DNA of 64,000 nucleotides from Rhynchopus sp. YZ270_cl-10 (Eukaryota > Euglenozoa > Diplonemea > Diplonemida > Diplonemidae): assembly GCA_964035575.1 (NCBI GenBank), contig OZ037914.1:1210250-1274249 (forward strand), written 5' to 3'. Below, one piece after another: positions 13,037-24,733 of this stretch; position 1 is the stretch's first letter, and every line of letters starts with the position of its first letter. The notes beneath the pieces were generated by a model. The model was given only the letters and a program-made list of their open reading frames with translations. It was not told where the DNA came from and did no database searches. The translations under genes and the position numbers were made by a program.

Positions 13037-13966
13037 CGTCGCAAGGGTCCAACAGTTCGGCCCATCTTCGCTCAGAGAAACTGAGACACACCGACGCACG
13101 ACACTCATGGAAGAGGGTTGATGTGCGGTCGCTGTCTCCAGCATGCAACTGTTGGTGCATAAAATATATCGTGCACGAAATACACATCCATCTTACTCAC
13201 GAACACACTTACTTTCCCAAAACGAGAGTGCGCTGAAGACTATCATCGGCACGTCGGGGCTGGACAGACCACGAATACGTCACAGACGTTTGAACAGCCT
13301 CCACGACAATCAACAAACACACACCTCGCATTCGCCCACCTAACACAGCCTCACAAGTCTTGCATACTCTCTCCTGCGATCATGCGAGCCGTTTGACCAG
13401 AACGCTAGGGGGCATACCTTACCTTCAGAGCACCTCCAGTAAAGCGCATATTTGGTTCCCCAGAACTGTTTACATACCACGCTCTGGGAGGTCTGAAACA
13501 GTCAGACCGTGTGAGTGTTCTTTCTCTCGCAAAGGGTTGCTTTCCCGTTCCCGAGAGAATGGGTGTGTTTATTCATAGCCCTGTCTAAAAAAGCAAAAGA
13601 ACCCGCTTCCAAAAAAGAATGTTTTTTTAGACAGGGCTATGAATAAACATTGTTCTTTCAACGTTCTTTGTGTGCTGTCTTCTTTGAAACAAAAATAATG
13701 CGGATCTGGTAGCCCAGATTTGACGTCGTGTTTGCTTTTTTTGTTTTCGTCTTGAGTGAGTATGAGCGTGTCTGTTGCTGTACGTACAATGCCTCTTCCA
13801 GCTCGGTATGAAGAGATAGATCTGGTGCAACCTCAACAATGAATTGCTTCCAAACCTGTGATATACTCAATGGCAAGGGTGGGTTTTGTTTTTGTCGCGT
13901 CGCACTGCACCCTCCCCTCCCACCCGACACCACATCCCTCAGGCATCTTTACAGCAACGACCATCG
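13037..13966. other. Intergenic region between the paralogous pair
   Basis: No gene seen. It holds the hairpin annotated separately and, at its end, about 90 bp nearly identical to the upstream region of paralogue 1, so the duplication includes proximal 5' sequence. Confidence 0.5.
13566..13649. repeat. 27-bp perfect inverted repeat (hairpin)
   Basis: Arms at 13566-13592 and 13623-13649 are perfect reverse complements (TGTTTATTCATAGCCCTGTC then TAAAAAA), with a 30-bp loop. It lies between two tandem genes. It could be a tiny palindromic element, a 3' processing structure or a cruciform; no coding content. Confidence 0.75.
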
Positions 13967-15692
13967 ATGAGCCAAACAATGCGGCCCGCTGTGTGCATCC
14001 TGCTTGCAAGCTTCGCTGGGGTGGCCGTGGGTGAGCTGGACACTACGTGCTGGGAGGAGCACAACGACATGTACATTCCGTGCGCTGCGGGCCAGTCTGC
14101 CGTTGGGGACATGGACGAGCGCATGGCGGAGTGCATTAGCCTCGGCAGCGGCTGCACAGGTGTGACGTGCAAGGGAGGCAACCAGGGCTGCACAGCGCGT
14201 TACCACCTGAAGGATGGGTGCACCGTTGGGGGAGAGAAGAAGAAGTTCCTTGAGCATTCCAACGACGCTGAAACATCGTACGTCAAGATCTGTGCACTGA
14301 AGAAGGTGACCTTCGAGAGGCAGGAGAGGAAGGTATGTGCTGACATCTGAGTGTTGTTTGTCACTGTGTCTTGAATAACAAACATCGCACTTCACAGGAG
14401 CTCACCTGCACAGGAGGAGTTGGAGACGACCAGTTCTCGCTGCTTGAGATGAAGATCAAGTGTGCGGACCAGCTGAGCCAGTGCGCAGCTGTGGTGTGCA
14501 TTGGAGACGTCGAGACCACACAGCAGTGCTCGATCCGTCCCGCTGGTCGGTGCCGTGACTTTGCGGACAGGGACGATGCAACGACGTTCGTCATGGTATG
14601 TTGTCACGTCCTCACGTCCTCACCCCCTTGCTGCTTTGCTGCCTGTGCCACGTCACTCACCACAGACGGAGAAGTCCACAGGCACCCCGCCTGCACCTGG
14701 AACCGAGGAATGCGTGTGGTCGTCGCACATTGACGAGGACTTCACCTGTGGGGAGATTGAGAGTGCGAAGCTTGTGAGCAGCCTTGACATTGCAAAGCAG
14801 GCCTGTATCGACAGCAGGAAGAACGCAAAAGGGACAATGGGCTTCTGCAACGGGATTGTGTGCTCGGGTGAGTTCGAGCAGGACTCGACGCTGAAGTGCG
14901 CAATGCACACCCACTGCATGCACGAGTCCGGTGAGCCGCGCAAGGCGAAGGTGGGCACAACTGTGTTCGTGCCAAAGTGCAGCCAGGGAGCCTTCTGCAA
15001 CGATCCCTGCCACGAGCTGGATGAGTACAGTGGACACGTCTGCCAGTCGGACTGCGACTGCGAGAGCATCCGCACCTGCAGCGACGATGGGTTCTGCAGT
15101 GACCCGAGCAACATCGACACCTCACTGGAGGCGTGTCGTGAGGGCGACAACTGCGTGTTTGAGTACCACAAGTACCGCTACGTGTCGTGCTATGCGAACG
15201 GCATGCAGGAGGAGATGGACCTTGCTGCTGCGAAGAAGCTGTGCCTTGAGATGGGACGTGACTGTGTGGCTGTTACGTGCGTGATCAGCACAGGGAAGTG
15301 CTCCGTGCGTAACCATGCGCAGAGCACGTGCAACGACGGCAAGTTCCTCCGCATGGAGAAGACCGACGAGTCATATGTGAAGTGCTGCGGGAAGAACGCC
15401 GAGCACTACTGCCCGGGCGCCTTCGAGACAAACGCGCCGAGCTCATCGAGCGGCAGCAGTGGCCGCGGCTGGCTCATCCTCCTTCTTGTGGTCCTTCTCG
15501 GCGCTGTCGGCTTCCTCGTCTACAAGAACAGAATCATGGCTAAGCAGTTCATCGCACCCGACAAGTTCAACGAGCTCCCGCAGGACGACGACGTATGTAA
15601 CCCTACACAAACACCACACACTACACTACACTCAGGTTGAGGGCGACGGCGAGGGATGGAGCATCGGTGGGGATGAGGACGACATCAACTAA
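13967..15692 (+). CDS. Cys-rich type I membrane protein, paralogue 2
   Basis: Exons 13967-14332, 14398-14595, 14666-15592 and 15636-15692; 515 residues, ending GWSIGGDEDDIN. The first two exons and most of the third match paralogue 1 at about 95% or better, introns included, so the duplication is recent. After the final shared motif (YCPGAF) the sequences part: this copy has a different membrane helix (GWLILLLVVLLGAVGFLVY), a short acidic tail and one extra intron. It carries the same signal peptide and about four Cys-rich PAN/apple-like modules. A cell-surface role is inferred; the distinct tail suggests different trafficking or signalling. Confidence 0.8.
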
Positions 15693-18236
15693 GCAGCAGA
15701 CACGCAACAATCCTAGAGGCAGGCTCTCCAGCACTGCGGGGGAAGCCAGCAACGAAATAAAACGAACACGAACAACAAAACCCAAGAAAAAAGGACTGAA
15801 GGGCGAAAAAACAACAAAAAGCGATCCGAAGGTTCTTTGTCTGTGTGGGGGGAGCCAAAAGACAACTGAGAGTTCCCACTTTTTTTTTGAGGCGTTAAAG
15901 TGTTGCTACCCAAAGATCAACAAGACAAGAGGTGCAGACGGGACCAGTGGATCGAAACAGAAAAAAAAAAAACATCGCTTATTTTATTCCGAAGCCAACG
16001 TCACCTACTCAGTAGGTTAGTATCAAAAAATAGGGACAGTGGAGCTTGCACAGGTGGCAGCTACACTATTCCAACAATTTTTTCAAAAAAAAAAAAGAAA
16101 AAAAAAAATTAAAAAAGGGTTTGTGGTATCAGGTTCTTGATACTTCGATGCAATGGAGAGAGAAAAAATACAATTATTATGCAAACGCAGTCCACCCCCC
16201 TAGCTATTTTGTGTGCTTTTATTTGTTTCAACATTTTTTATTTGCAAGATTTTGGACAAAAAAAATTGTACACAAAGAAACCAAAGAAAAAAGAATATTT
16301 TTTTTTTTAGTGTGTGTGTTTTCGTGTTGTGTGACCGTCTGGGCCCAAAAAATTTAGAGCGTTGGGCTGTTATATTAGGTGTATGTGTGTGTTACCAATA
16401 TTTTACTCTCTTCTTTTTCATCTTTTTATCTTTTTCTACTTTTTGTTTTCGTTAAAGATGTATGTGCACGAGTAGCACATTCATTTTGCAATTTTGTTGT
16501 TTTCCTTCGGTGTCCAATAACCGTAGAGAAGAAAGAAATCCCATGGGGGTAAAAAATATGCACAACTGTTGTGCCTGACTGGAGAGAGATCGGGGGTTTT
16601 TTATTTCAGGCTTATATTCTAAAAACCTGATTTTCATTTATTTATTTTTTTTGTGCTGTGCTGTGGTTTTATTGCTTTTGTATTTTTTCTTAATGATGAA
16701 ACCGTTACCACGTGTGTGAGTGTCGCAAAAAGCGTTTTGTGTTTATTTTATGTGTTTTTTTTTTTGGAGAGGGAAAAAGGGAAGAGCAGCTGAAGAGAGG
16801 GGAGAGAGAGGAGAACATAATTCCATTATGATGTGTACCCCACCTTGGATTGTACACCCTTTTTTTTTTTCTTTCTTCCACCAAGTTTTCGTCCATCCTT
16901 TTTTTTTTTTTTGCTTTTGGAATATCGTTCTCTGCCACCTCTCTTTTTTTGTGGTGTTGCTTAGATTGTGCATGCACGGTGAGGCATGCACATCTTTTTC
17001 AGCTCTCATTCAGAAAATCTGATGTAAAAATTGTTTTTTTTTTTTTTTTGCATCTGTTTTTTTTTTCTGTACAGATTTTTTTTGGTTGTGCGTGTTTGAA
17101 GAGCAAAGTAGAAGTTTGCACCTTAGCATATTGCGGGATATGTTATGAACTGTGTCGCCTCGGGGGGGTGTGGGATGAGTGTGGGTATTTTTTCACGGCA
17201 TTGTTGCCCTAGGGGTTTTGTGTGTTCTTTTTGTTTCTGGGATGATTGTCAAAAAAAAGGATGCTTTCCCATCTCAAGTATTCAAAAGCTGTTTTTTGAT
17301 TTTTTTTTGTCTTTTTTTTCCTTGCCATGCACAGTCCCCTGCTCTGTGTGCAAACCTAATGACAGTGATCTCTCCGTTTTCGAAAAAGACAAGCTGAGGT
17401 CCGGTGTAGACGTCCACAGAGGCGTTTGCATTTGAAACTTCCCTCTGCCCTTTTTTTTTGCATCCCGAAAAGTGGTGGAAAAGTGGTGTAGGCGAGATCA
17501 TGACAGTTGAAGTAAATGGATTGCCTTGTAGTTTCTTTTTACTTTTTCGTTTTCACTGTTGTTAGCCGATGGTTAAACCAATAAGTAAAACTACACAGGG
17601 TGCATTCATTTCCTTTATTGTCGTGCGGGTACATTCTAGGGGTAAACGCTGATTTGAATTGTCAAATATCAAGCTGAACCCTGTGTGGTGAGTAGGGGTG
17701 TATCCAATGGGGGAAAAAAGAAAACGTCTGCGGAAAAGGAATAATCTCATCAAAACAAAACGAAACCCTAGAGTGGCATACCCGCGAGAGTGACCTAGTG
17801 TTGACCTCTCTCACTCTCACTCTTTATTGCATGAACAAACTAATTAAATACAAGAACACGTGTGCTAGCCTTGCTTCCCATATGTTTATTATTCAGCCAC
17901 CAAAACGTGCCATTCCTAAGATCCTTGTGCAGTGCCTATGGAACAGTTATTGGGGCGTTGATGCTTTGTGCTGTCCAATATTGTGAGGTGGTAAGCATGG
18001 GAATATCAACATCACAACGACAAAGCTCTTCCCCCAGGCAGACAACCTATTATTGCCACCACCTCGGGTGCAGAAAAAGCGACACAATTTTCAGAGACAC
18101 AACAGAAACAAAAAAGGCAACCCTTCTCCCACCTACAGAAGGCTCTTTCCCTATCTTTCTCTTCCCTTCCCCACCACCTCCTACCTTGCACCTCCACCGC
18201 ACAACAGATTTCTATCTTCTACCTAAACAAACGATA
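15693..18236. other. Long T-rich intergenic region
   Basis: About 2.5 kb with many T8-T17 runs on the + strand and A runs near 16.0-16.1 kb. No convincing protein or tRNA gene is seen. It includes one copy of the recurring motif (17400-17460) and one copy of the short A-tailed family (16026-16100). The last 80 bp before the sulfatase are pyrimidine-rich, ending in CAG about 30 bp before the ATG. Confidence 0.5.
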
Positions 18237-19682
18237 ATGCGTTCTGCACTGTGCACCGCTGCAGCTGTGCTTCTGCTTGGTGTGTCTTCTTTTGCACAGG
18301 ACACACGTCCGAATGTGGTGATCTTCATGCCCGACGACATGAAGTTCCTGTGGGACGAGGCACCTGCAGCAGCAGTGGCGGCAGGTGAGACACGCAGCAG
18401 CAACGGCGGGACGCTGCCGACACCAAACATGGACCGCATCAGAGACGAGGGTGCGGTGTTCACGCGTGCGTACACAGCAGCGCCGAAGTGCACGCCGTCG
18501 CGCTTCAGCCTGCTCACAGGACGTGACCCTGCACGCAGCGAGTTCGGCATTGCGTCGTCGATGCAGGGGGCTGAGCCTGACTGGGACGGCCGTGTCACGG
18601 TGGGTGTTCCGCAGACGAAGATGGACGGTGCGGACCTGACACGCAACCTGCCGACGGAGCTGAAGGCAGAGGGCTACGCCACGATCCACGCAGGGAAGTG
18701 GCATCTGTTTGCAGGCGGCCCCTCGGAGCAGGAGTACCTGCAGGACTACAGCAAGCTTGTGGCTGAGGTTGAGGGTGCGGGCTTCACCTCTGTCGCTGCG
18801 GCGTATGTGTCGAACATGCAGGGCGGTGGGGCGACGACGGACGGCGAGATCTCGTGGTCGCACAACCACGAGTGGGTGGTGGCGTCTGCCCTTGAGTCTG
18901 TGGGTGAGGCGGTGGAGGCAGAGAAGCCGTTCTTCCTGTACATGACGCCGACAGGGCCGCACGGACCGGACACGGAGGAGGCGCTGTTCGAGTACTCTCC
19001 CAGGGCAACACCATCAGGCATGCTTGCGGCAGACCCTGTCACGACGATGCGTTCTCGTGCAGACCTGTGGGCTGCGGCAGGCGAGGCGACGTTGATGGAC
19101 CAGGAGAACGCAGCTGGGCACATGTGGGTGGACGACATGCTCGGTGCTCTGCTGCAGGGGCTTGAGGACCTGGAGGTGCTGGACAACACCTTTGTGGTGC
19201 TGTGCACGGACCACGGGACTGAGGCAAAGTCGAGTGTCGACGAAGGGGGTGCACGCATCATGCAGGCGGTGCGCTACCCACCGTCTGTGTCTGCGGGGCA
19301 CAACGTTGTGTCTGTTGTGGCGAACCCGGACACATCGGCGACTGTGCTTGACCTTCTTGGTGTTGACGCGTCGTACTCGATGGACGGACGGTCGTGGCTG
19401 ACGGAGGCGACACGTGGACGCATCCCTCGCAGAACTGTGCCGAAGTTTGTGTCGATGACAACGGACCGTGCAGTGCTTGTTGGTGACTGGAAGTACATGG
19501 ACGGTGCGCTGTACAACCTGGCGTTGAACCCGCTTGAGGACGTGGACCTGTCTGGAGTGGCTGAGCACAGTGCAAAGTTGGAGGAGATGGCGCTGATGCT
19601 TGCCTGCCACGACCTCGACACGTCTGCGCTGAGTGATGCTGTGTGTTCCCCTGCTGTGATCCAAAACGACTTTAACCTGTGA
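18237..19682 (+). CDS. Secreted sulfatase (arylsulfatase family)
   Basis: Single exon, 481 residues. The ATG at 18237 is followed by a signal peptide (MRSALCTAAAVLLLGVSSFA). The alkaline-phosphatase-fold start RPNVVIFMPDD carries the first metal-binding Asp pair. The sulfatase signature CTPSRFSLLTGR is present with the formylglycine-forming Cys at residue 85. HAGKWHLF, TGPHGPD and a late TDHGTE supply the expected Lys, His and Asp residues of the active site. It hydrolyses sulfate esters, probably of polysaccharides or glycolipids, outside the cell or in the lysosome; the substrate cannot be told. A formylglycine-generating enzyme would be needed elsewhere in the genome. Confidence 0.93.
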   Translation: MRSALCTAAAVLLLGVSSFAQDTRPNVVIFMPDDMKFLWDEAPAAAVAAGETRSSNGGTLPTPNMDRIRDEGAVFTRAYTAAPKCTPSRFSLLTGRDPARSEFGIASSMQGAEPDWDGRVTVGVPQTKMDGADLTRNLPTELKAEGYATIHAGKWHLFAGGPSEQEYLQDYSKLVAEVEGAGFTSVAAAYVSNMQGGGATTDGEISWSHNHEWVVASALESVGEAVEAEKPFFLYMTPTGPHGPDTEEALFEYSPRATPSGMLAADPVTTMRSRADLWAAAGEATLMDQENAAGHMWVDDMLGALLQGLEDLEVLDNTFVVLCTDHGTEAKSSVDEGGARIMQAVRYPPSVSAGHNVVSVVANPDTSATVLDLLGVDASYSMDGRSWLTEATRGRIPRRTVPKFVSMTTDRAVLVGDWKYMDGALYNLALNPLEDVDLSGVAEHSAKLEEMALMLACHDLDTSALSDAVCSPAVIQNDFNL

Positions 19683-21112
19683 AAAGCAGAATGAAGAGTA
19701 AAAAGTGTGTTGTGTGTTTTTGTGTATTTTGTGTATTTTGTAGTGAATTGCGGCACGCATTTCGATATTTTGTGCTGTTTTTTTCTTTCTTTTTTTTTTT
19801 GCTTTCTAAAATTACTTTTGCGCAACAACGTTTGTGGAGAGATGAGATGGGCTGAGAAACACACAAGAATCCGAAGAAAAGAAAAGACAAGGTGGCTGAC
19901 ACTATCCTGTTTTTATGTTGTTTTTCGTTGTTTTTGTTTCTTGGTGTTGTGACTGATGTGCCACACCTAGCTTTTGTTCCTTGGACACAAAGGCGTGAAA
20001 CACGACACAAGCAAACGAACCAAAACGAACCAACAACAACAATGCCACCACTCTTTCGTTTACCGTCACCTTCGCTTTGTTTCCCGTCACCGTCAATGGA
20101 TATCGCTCTGCATGTGTGTTGTGCACGTATCGTATTGTTCTTCCTCTGTGTGCCTCGTGTTGCTGTGAAAATGCAACAAACGACCTGGCATGTATGATTG
20201 GCCGGACAATGGAACTTTTCCCGAACTTTTTTCTTTTCGTTGTCTTTTGTTTGTACACTGTCACGAGAGTGCTTTGTATTTCAAGACACATTTTGTTTGC
20301 CCTGCTCCCATTGACAAAGGAAGCCTTGAGAGTTGTGCAGTGTTGCTTCTTCTCACCGGCGTTTTTGTGTCTGTTGGGTGCATGTTTGCCTTTTTGCATA
20401 CACAACCACACAGTGTTGGGGAGTTCTCCCCCAACACTGATATTAACATCTCTTGCTTGTCCTTGAAATGTGTAGTGCATTGCACACACTTCCAACCAAA
20501 GAACCTTTTAGGTGTGTGTCTTTTCTTTGCCAGTGGGCTCTTGCCCCTGGTACTGGAGAAGACACCACTTTTGCTGCACAGGCGACCAAGCACGTGTGAT
20601 TTGTGCTTATCTGAACATGTTTCCGATTTTATTTGTGCACGCACAGAAGTTGTTAACCCTCTTGCCTTCTCGATGCTTCGCTGCATCCAGAACGCAACGG
20701 GTACCAGAGCGACAGCACTCATTCCACATGAAGGTGTGCTGCTGCGCTTCGTGTATCGAGACCCAACCTTTTGCCTTGGCAGCTTTCCCCCGAAAGATGT
20801 TTATCTTTTAACCGTTTCCTCCCCTTTTCAGATGCATGTGTCCATGCGTGGTCATGTGTCTGCGACATTTTGTTTTATTTTCCACTTCCTTTTATTATGT
20901 AATATGCGCACTTTCTTCTACTGCCCTTGACACCACCTTGTTGGGTATGAACAACCTCTCTGTTGGGTAGCACTGTCGGTTGTGCCTGGCGCAGTAGCTT
21001 CGCACAAGACAGGGAAGCATAGGCAAAAACCCCTCCCCCAAAGTCACAAGGTGTTCTGGCATTCTAAAGGTCAAAGTCAGAGTCCGCACAGTTGTCTCTT
21101 TCTCCCCATTAA
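19683..21112. other. Intergenic region
   Basis: T-rich. A 246-codon frame at 20190-20930 is open but composition-driven, lacks a recognisable domain and was not called. One copy of the recurring T-tract motif lies at 20253-20288. Confidence 0.45.
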
Positions 21113-21284
21113 AAAAGAAGGATTATATTTTGTGTAACCAAATATCAGCCTTTTTGTTTTCGGCTAGCCAACTCTGCAACCGATTCAGAAATCATGAGAG
21201 ATGATTTCTGCAACCGACTCACAAATCATGTGATATGATTACAATGTTATGCAAAACGTGACCATGACATTTAAAAATTTCTCC
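21113..21284 (+). repeat. Terminal repeat A1
   Basis: 172 bp, identical to A2 at 24562-24733. Internally it carries a hairpin (AGAAATCATG...GATGATTTCT) and two near copies of CTGCAACCGA. Confidence 0.9.
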
Positions 21285-21947
21285 TACGGTTTGCCTAGGT
21301 GGTAGAGACTAGTCAACCCCCCCTCCCCTCTTCCTCAAGGAAAGAAAGAAAGCCTCCCCCCTCCCATTTCGCGGTTGGGCGTCTCCCACCCCATCCTCTT
21401 CGCTTTGTTCCTCCGGTGTCTGCTGCGCGTGTTCTGGTTTGAGTTATCTGTGTGATTGGGGTTCTATTGCCGAGTCATGGCACGTGTGCTGCCTGATGGG
21501 TGTCTTCCTTATCAGACGGTTCCTAACAGTTTTTCTGACCGCAGGTGCGGTTCACGAGTGCCTTGACATGGGTGCTACGACTTCTTCTGGCTGTGACGGG
21601 TTTTTGTGTGTTGTGTGTTTCTTTGCTGTGGTGGTGCCTACACACGTGTGGCTTGTGTTTATCTTGTTAACCTCTGCAGACTGATTCTATGTGCCCTGTG
21701 TTGTGTGTCTCCAGTCTCCTCCTCTTCTATGTCGTCTTGCTTGCCTCATCTTCTCCGTAATTGTTGTGTCTGAGGTGTCTGTGGTATGTATCTCTCATCT
21801 GGTAAATAGATATGGGTACTCGAGCTCCTTCCTTTCATGAGTGCTTCATCGAGTACCTACTGTTCCCTGCCGGTGGGCTCTTCCTTGCGCGTCTGTCTGC
21901 CTGCTTAGTTCTCGAGTACCTACTCTTAGTTACGTGGTGTGTATCGG

Positions 21948-22234
21948 GTAGCGTTGGTATAAATAATTCCCGCCGCCTATCCATAGGTGTAGCGTTGGTA
22001 TAAATAAGTCCCGCCGCCTATCCATAGGTGTAGCGTTGGTATAAATAAGTCCCGCCGCCTATCCATAGGTGTAGCGTTGGTATAAATAAGTCCCGCCGCC
22101 TATCCATAGGTGTAGCGTTGGTATAAATAATTCCCGCCGCCTATCCATAGGTGTAGCGTTGGTATAAATAAGTCCCGCCGCCTATCCATAGGTGTAGCGT
22201 TGGTATAAATAAGTCCCGCCGCCTATCCATAGGT
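21948..22234 (+). repeat. Seven 41-bp tandem units, each with a TATA box
   Basis: Units start at 21948, 21989, 22030, 22071, 22112, 22153 and 22194 and begin GTAGCGTTGGTATAAATAA, followed by a GC-rich CCCGCCGCCTATCC stretch. Every unit holds TATAAATA at the same place. The only difference noticed is AATTCCC versus AAGTCCC (units 1 and 5 versus the rest). A partial eighth unit begins at 22235. A promoter or enhancer array of the surrounding element is plausible. Confidence 0.9.
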
Positions 22235-24372
22235 GTAACGTTGAAGATCTGTGTGTTTCTCGGGGGCCGGTCCTTGACCATGCGCCGATGCGTTCTGTAC
22301 TCTGTCCGTGTGGTCGGTCCTGCCCGTGGTACCTCTATCCTCTGTGTGTGTCGTATACCCTTTCCTACCGTGGTGATCAGGTCTGCCTGTCCCCCTTGCG
22401 GTTCTTGGTCGTCTGGGTGTGTGGTCATGAGTATGTCTTCTACCTTCAGTCCTCTTCTTCCCTTGCCTGTCTTGTTCGCCGAGTTCTTTCCTGTCTCTGT
22501 TGCATCTGTCGGGTCTGAGGTGTCTATGTGGTGTGCGATACCTTGGCTGGAACAGCGCATCTTCGTACCCACGCACGTGGAGGATCCTGCTGCGCTACCA
22601 CCCGCGACCCGGCTACGGAATACGACGTCTGCCCCTGCTGTACCCAACACGCATGCGTCTGCTGCCCCGAGTGCGCCTTCCCCAAGTACGGCTCCATCTG
22701 TGCTGTGCACCCGTGCGACGAGCACCAGTGCGATGCTGTAGGTGCTGTAGTGCCGCTGGGATCTTTCTGCGTCAGCCAAGAGTGATGTATGGAGGCATCG
22801 ACCGGTACGAGGCCAGGCACCTTACGCAGTGGATGTACGGACACGACGCTCAGTTGAGGCTACGTGCCGGTGGTGTGTCTGTGTTCGGGATTATGGCCGC
22901 TTGGACTTCCGCAGTTTCCGGGTTGACGAGGCTGTGGTCGCTTGTGAGTGAGCCGGTGAGGGCACTGCATGAACCTGATGCTGGGCAGGATCCTTCTGTG
23001 CCGTGCATCTTCTACGGGCCGTACTTGTCTGCGAAGCAGGTGGTGGTTTCAACGACGCCTCTCAGTGTGGCGATGGCAGTGATAGCCGACTATGCGTACG
23101 ATGTTCCCTGTGTGTGGCTCGACGCATACCGCTACGTGAGTTCGTGTGTAATAGGATCTGCTTGATTTGTGATGGTGTCTTCAATCTATTCCTCTTCCCA
23201 CTATGCCTCGTCTTGTTCGCCTCGTTCTCTCCGGTACCCCTTTGCGTCTGTCGGGTCTGAGGAGTCTAAGTGTTGTGTGATCTCTTGTGTCGTAGGTGGC
23301 TAGGCGTGTGAGGCTTGCGTCCATCTTATGATCTTTAATGACACACTGCCGCTAGTTCTTTGCATTTCACGTTTCATTGATCTGAGCCACGCAGTGTTTT
23401 CCGAATGGTTTGTGAGTCGTGTAGTATCTTCGGATTCTTCCTCTCAGTTCGTCCGACTGACTGTTGGTGTGTGACCCTGTCCGAACCAAGAGAGTCTTGG
23501 TTATTTGAGTATTTAACTTCCACATAGTTGTTTTTCCATCTGTGCGAGTAGAACCCTCGCCGAGCCAAGAGTGTCTGGGTGGCTTGAGATTCAGAAGAAT
23601 TTCTCTCTATTCGCCGAGCTGCCTGTGTGTGCTATGAACTCTGTCCAAGTCTGAGTTCTCTGGGTTCTTGTGACAGGATGCTCCTCCTTCTTGGGGGCTG
23701 TCTACCTGGTGTTGGGTGTCTATGATATGTTGCTGTTCCTGCCCCTGCCAGTTCGCCTTTCCGGTATGTCTTGCGACGCTTCGGCGTGGCTCAGTGCCGC
23801 GCCTGGACGCCAGAGCGATCCTGCTTGTGTATGGTGGCAGCACGGACATTGCGGCGATGTGGTAGGAGCCTCCGTGTTTTTGCCGCTTAGTTGAGGCTCC
23901 GTGCCGATGTCGTGTCTGTGTGTGGGATTGCGAGGCGCCGCTTAGTCTTCCGTACTTTCCGGTCTGACAACGGCAATGAGGTTGTGGTCGCTTGTGGGCG
24001 GGCCGGTGAAGGCACTTCATGAACCTGACGCTGGGCAAGGTTCCTTCTATGCCGATCGCCTTCTGCGTGACGAACAAGAAGTCTGCTAGCAGAGGATTCG
24101 TGGTTCAACGATGCTTCTCAGTGTGCGCGACGGCGGTGGTAGCCTCCTGTGAGTGTGTGTTTTTATGCGTATGGCACGATACAGACCTGCTGCGTGAGTC
24201 CGTGTGCGACACGCTGGATACCTATGTTACGGACGCCGCGGACCCTTGCCGTGCGGATTTCTCCCTCGTATACCGCTGCTTCTTCTGACTCCCTGACATC
24301 ATTGCTCCGTCGTTCTCGTCCTTCCGATGAACTCCTCACCTGCGTTGGGATATGAAAGCCAGAGATCTGCGT

Positions 24373-24565
24373 TGGGGATTTCATTATCTCTGAAGCTTTC
24401 TGGATTTCTCAAATTATCGTAGCGGTTCAGATCTCGAAATTTCATCTGAAAGAATTTCAGTGACGAGATCAAAACACGCACGATTTTTCCCATCGCAGTT
24501 GAGCGATTCGGTAAGCTCAATCAAGCAAACAAAAGGTTAAAGAGGTAGGCGTTACGAAAACAAAA
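24373..24565 (+). repeat. Terminal repeat B1
   Basis: 193 bp, identical to B2. It contains an inverted pair GATCTCG...CGAGATC enclosing AAATTTCATCTGAAAG and ends GTTACGAAAACAAAA directly at A2. Confidence 0.9.
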
Positions 24566-24733
24566 GAAGGATTATATTTTGTGTAACCAAATATCAGCCT
24601 TTTTGTTTTCGGCTAGCCAACTCTGCAACCGATTCAGAAATCATGAGAGATGATTTCTGCAACCGACTCACAAATCATGTGATATGATTACAATGTTATG
24701 CAAAACGTGACCATGACATTTAAAAATTTCTCC
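24562..24733 (+). repeat. Terminal repeat A2
   Basis: 172 bp, identical to A1, abutting B1 with a shared AAAA. Confidence 0.9.

Noticed and set aside
20190-20930. 246-codon + strand frame
   Set aside because: T-rich composition, no recognisable domain, and it includes a copy of the recurring non-coding motif.
21948-22234. CRISPR-like array
   Set aside because: Units are contiguous, with no unique spacers, and the context is eukaryotic.
22500-23165. 221-codon frame within the split-repeat element
   Set aside because: No similarity to known element enzymes was recognised; overlapping frames of similar length occur, so coding cannot be supported.
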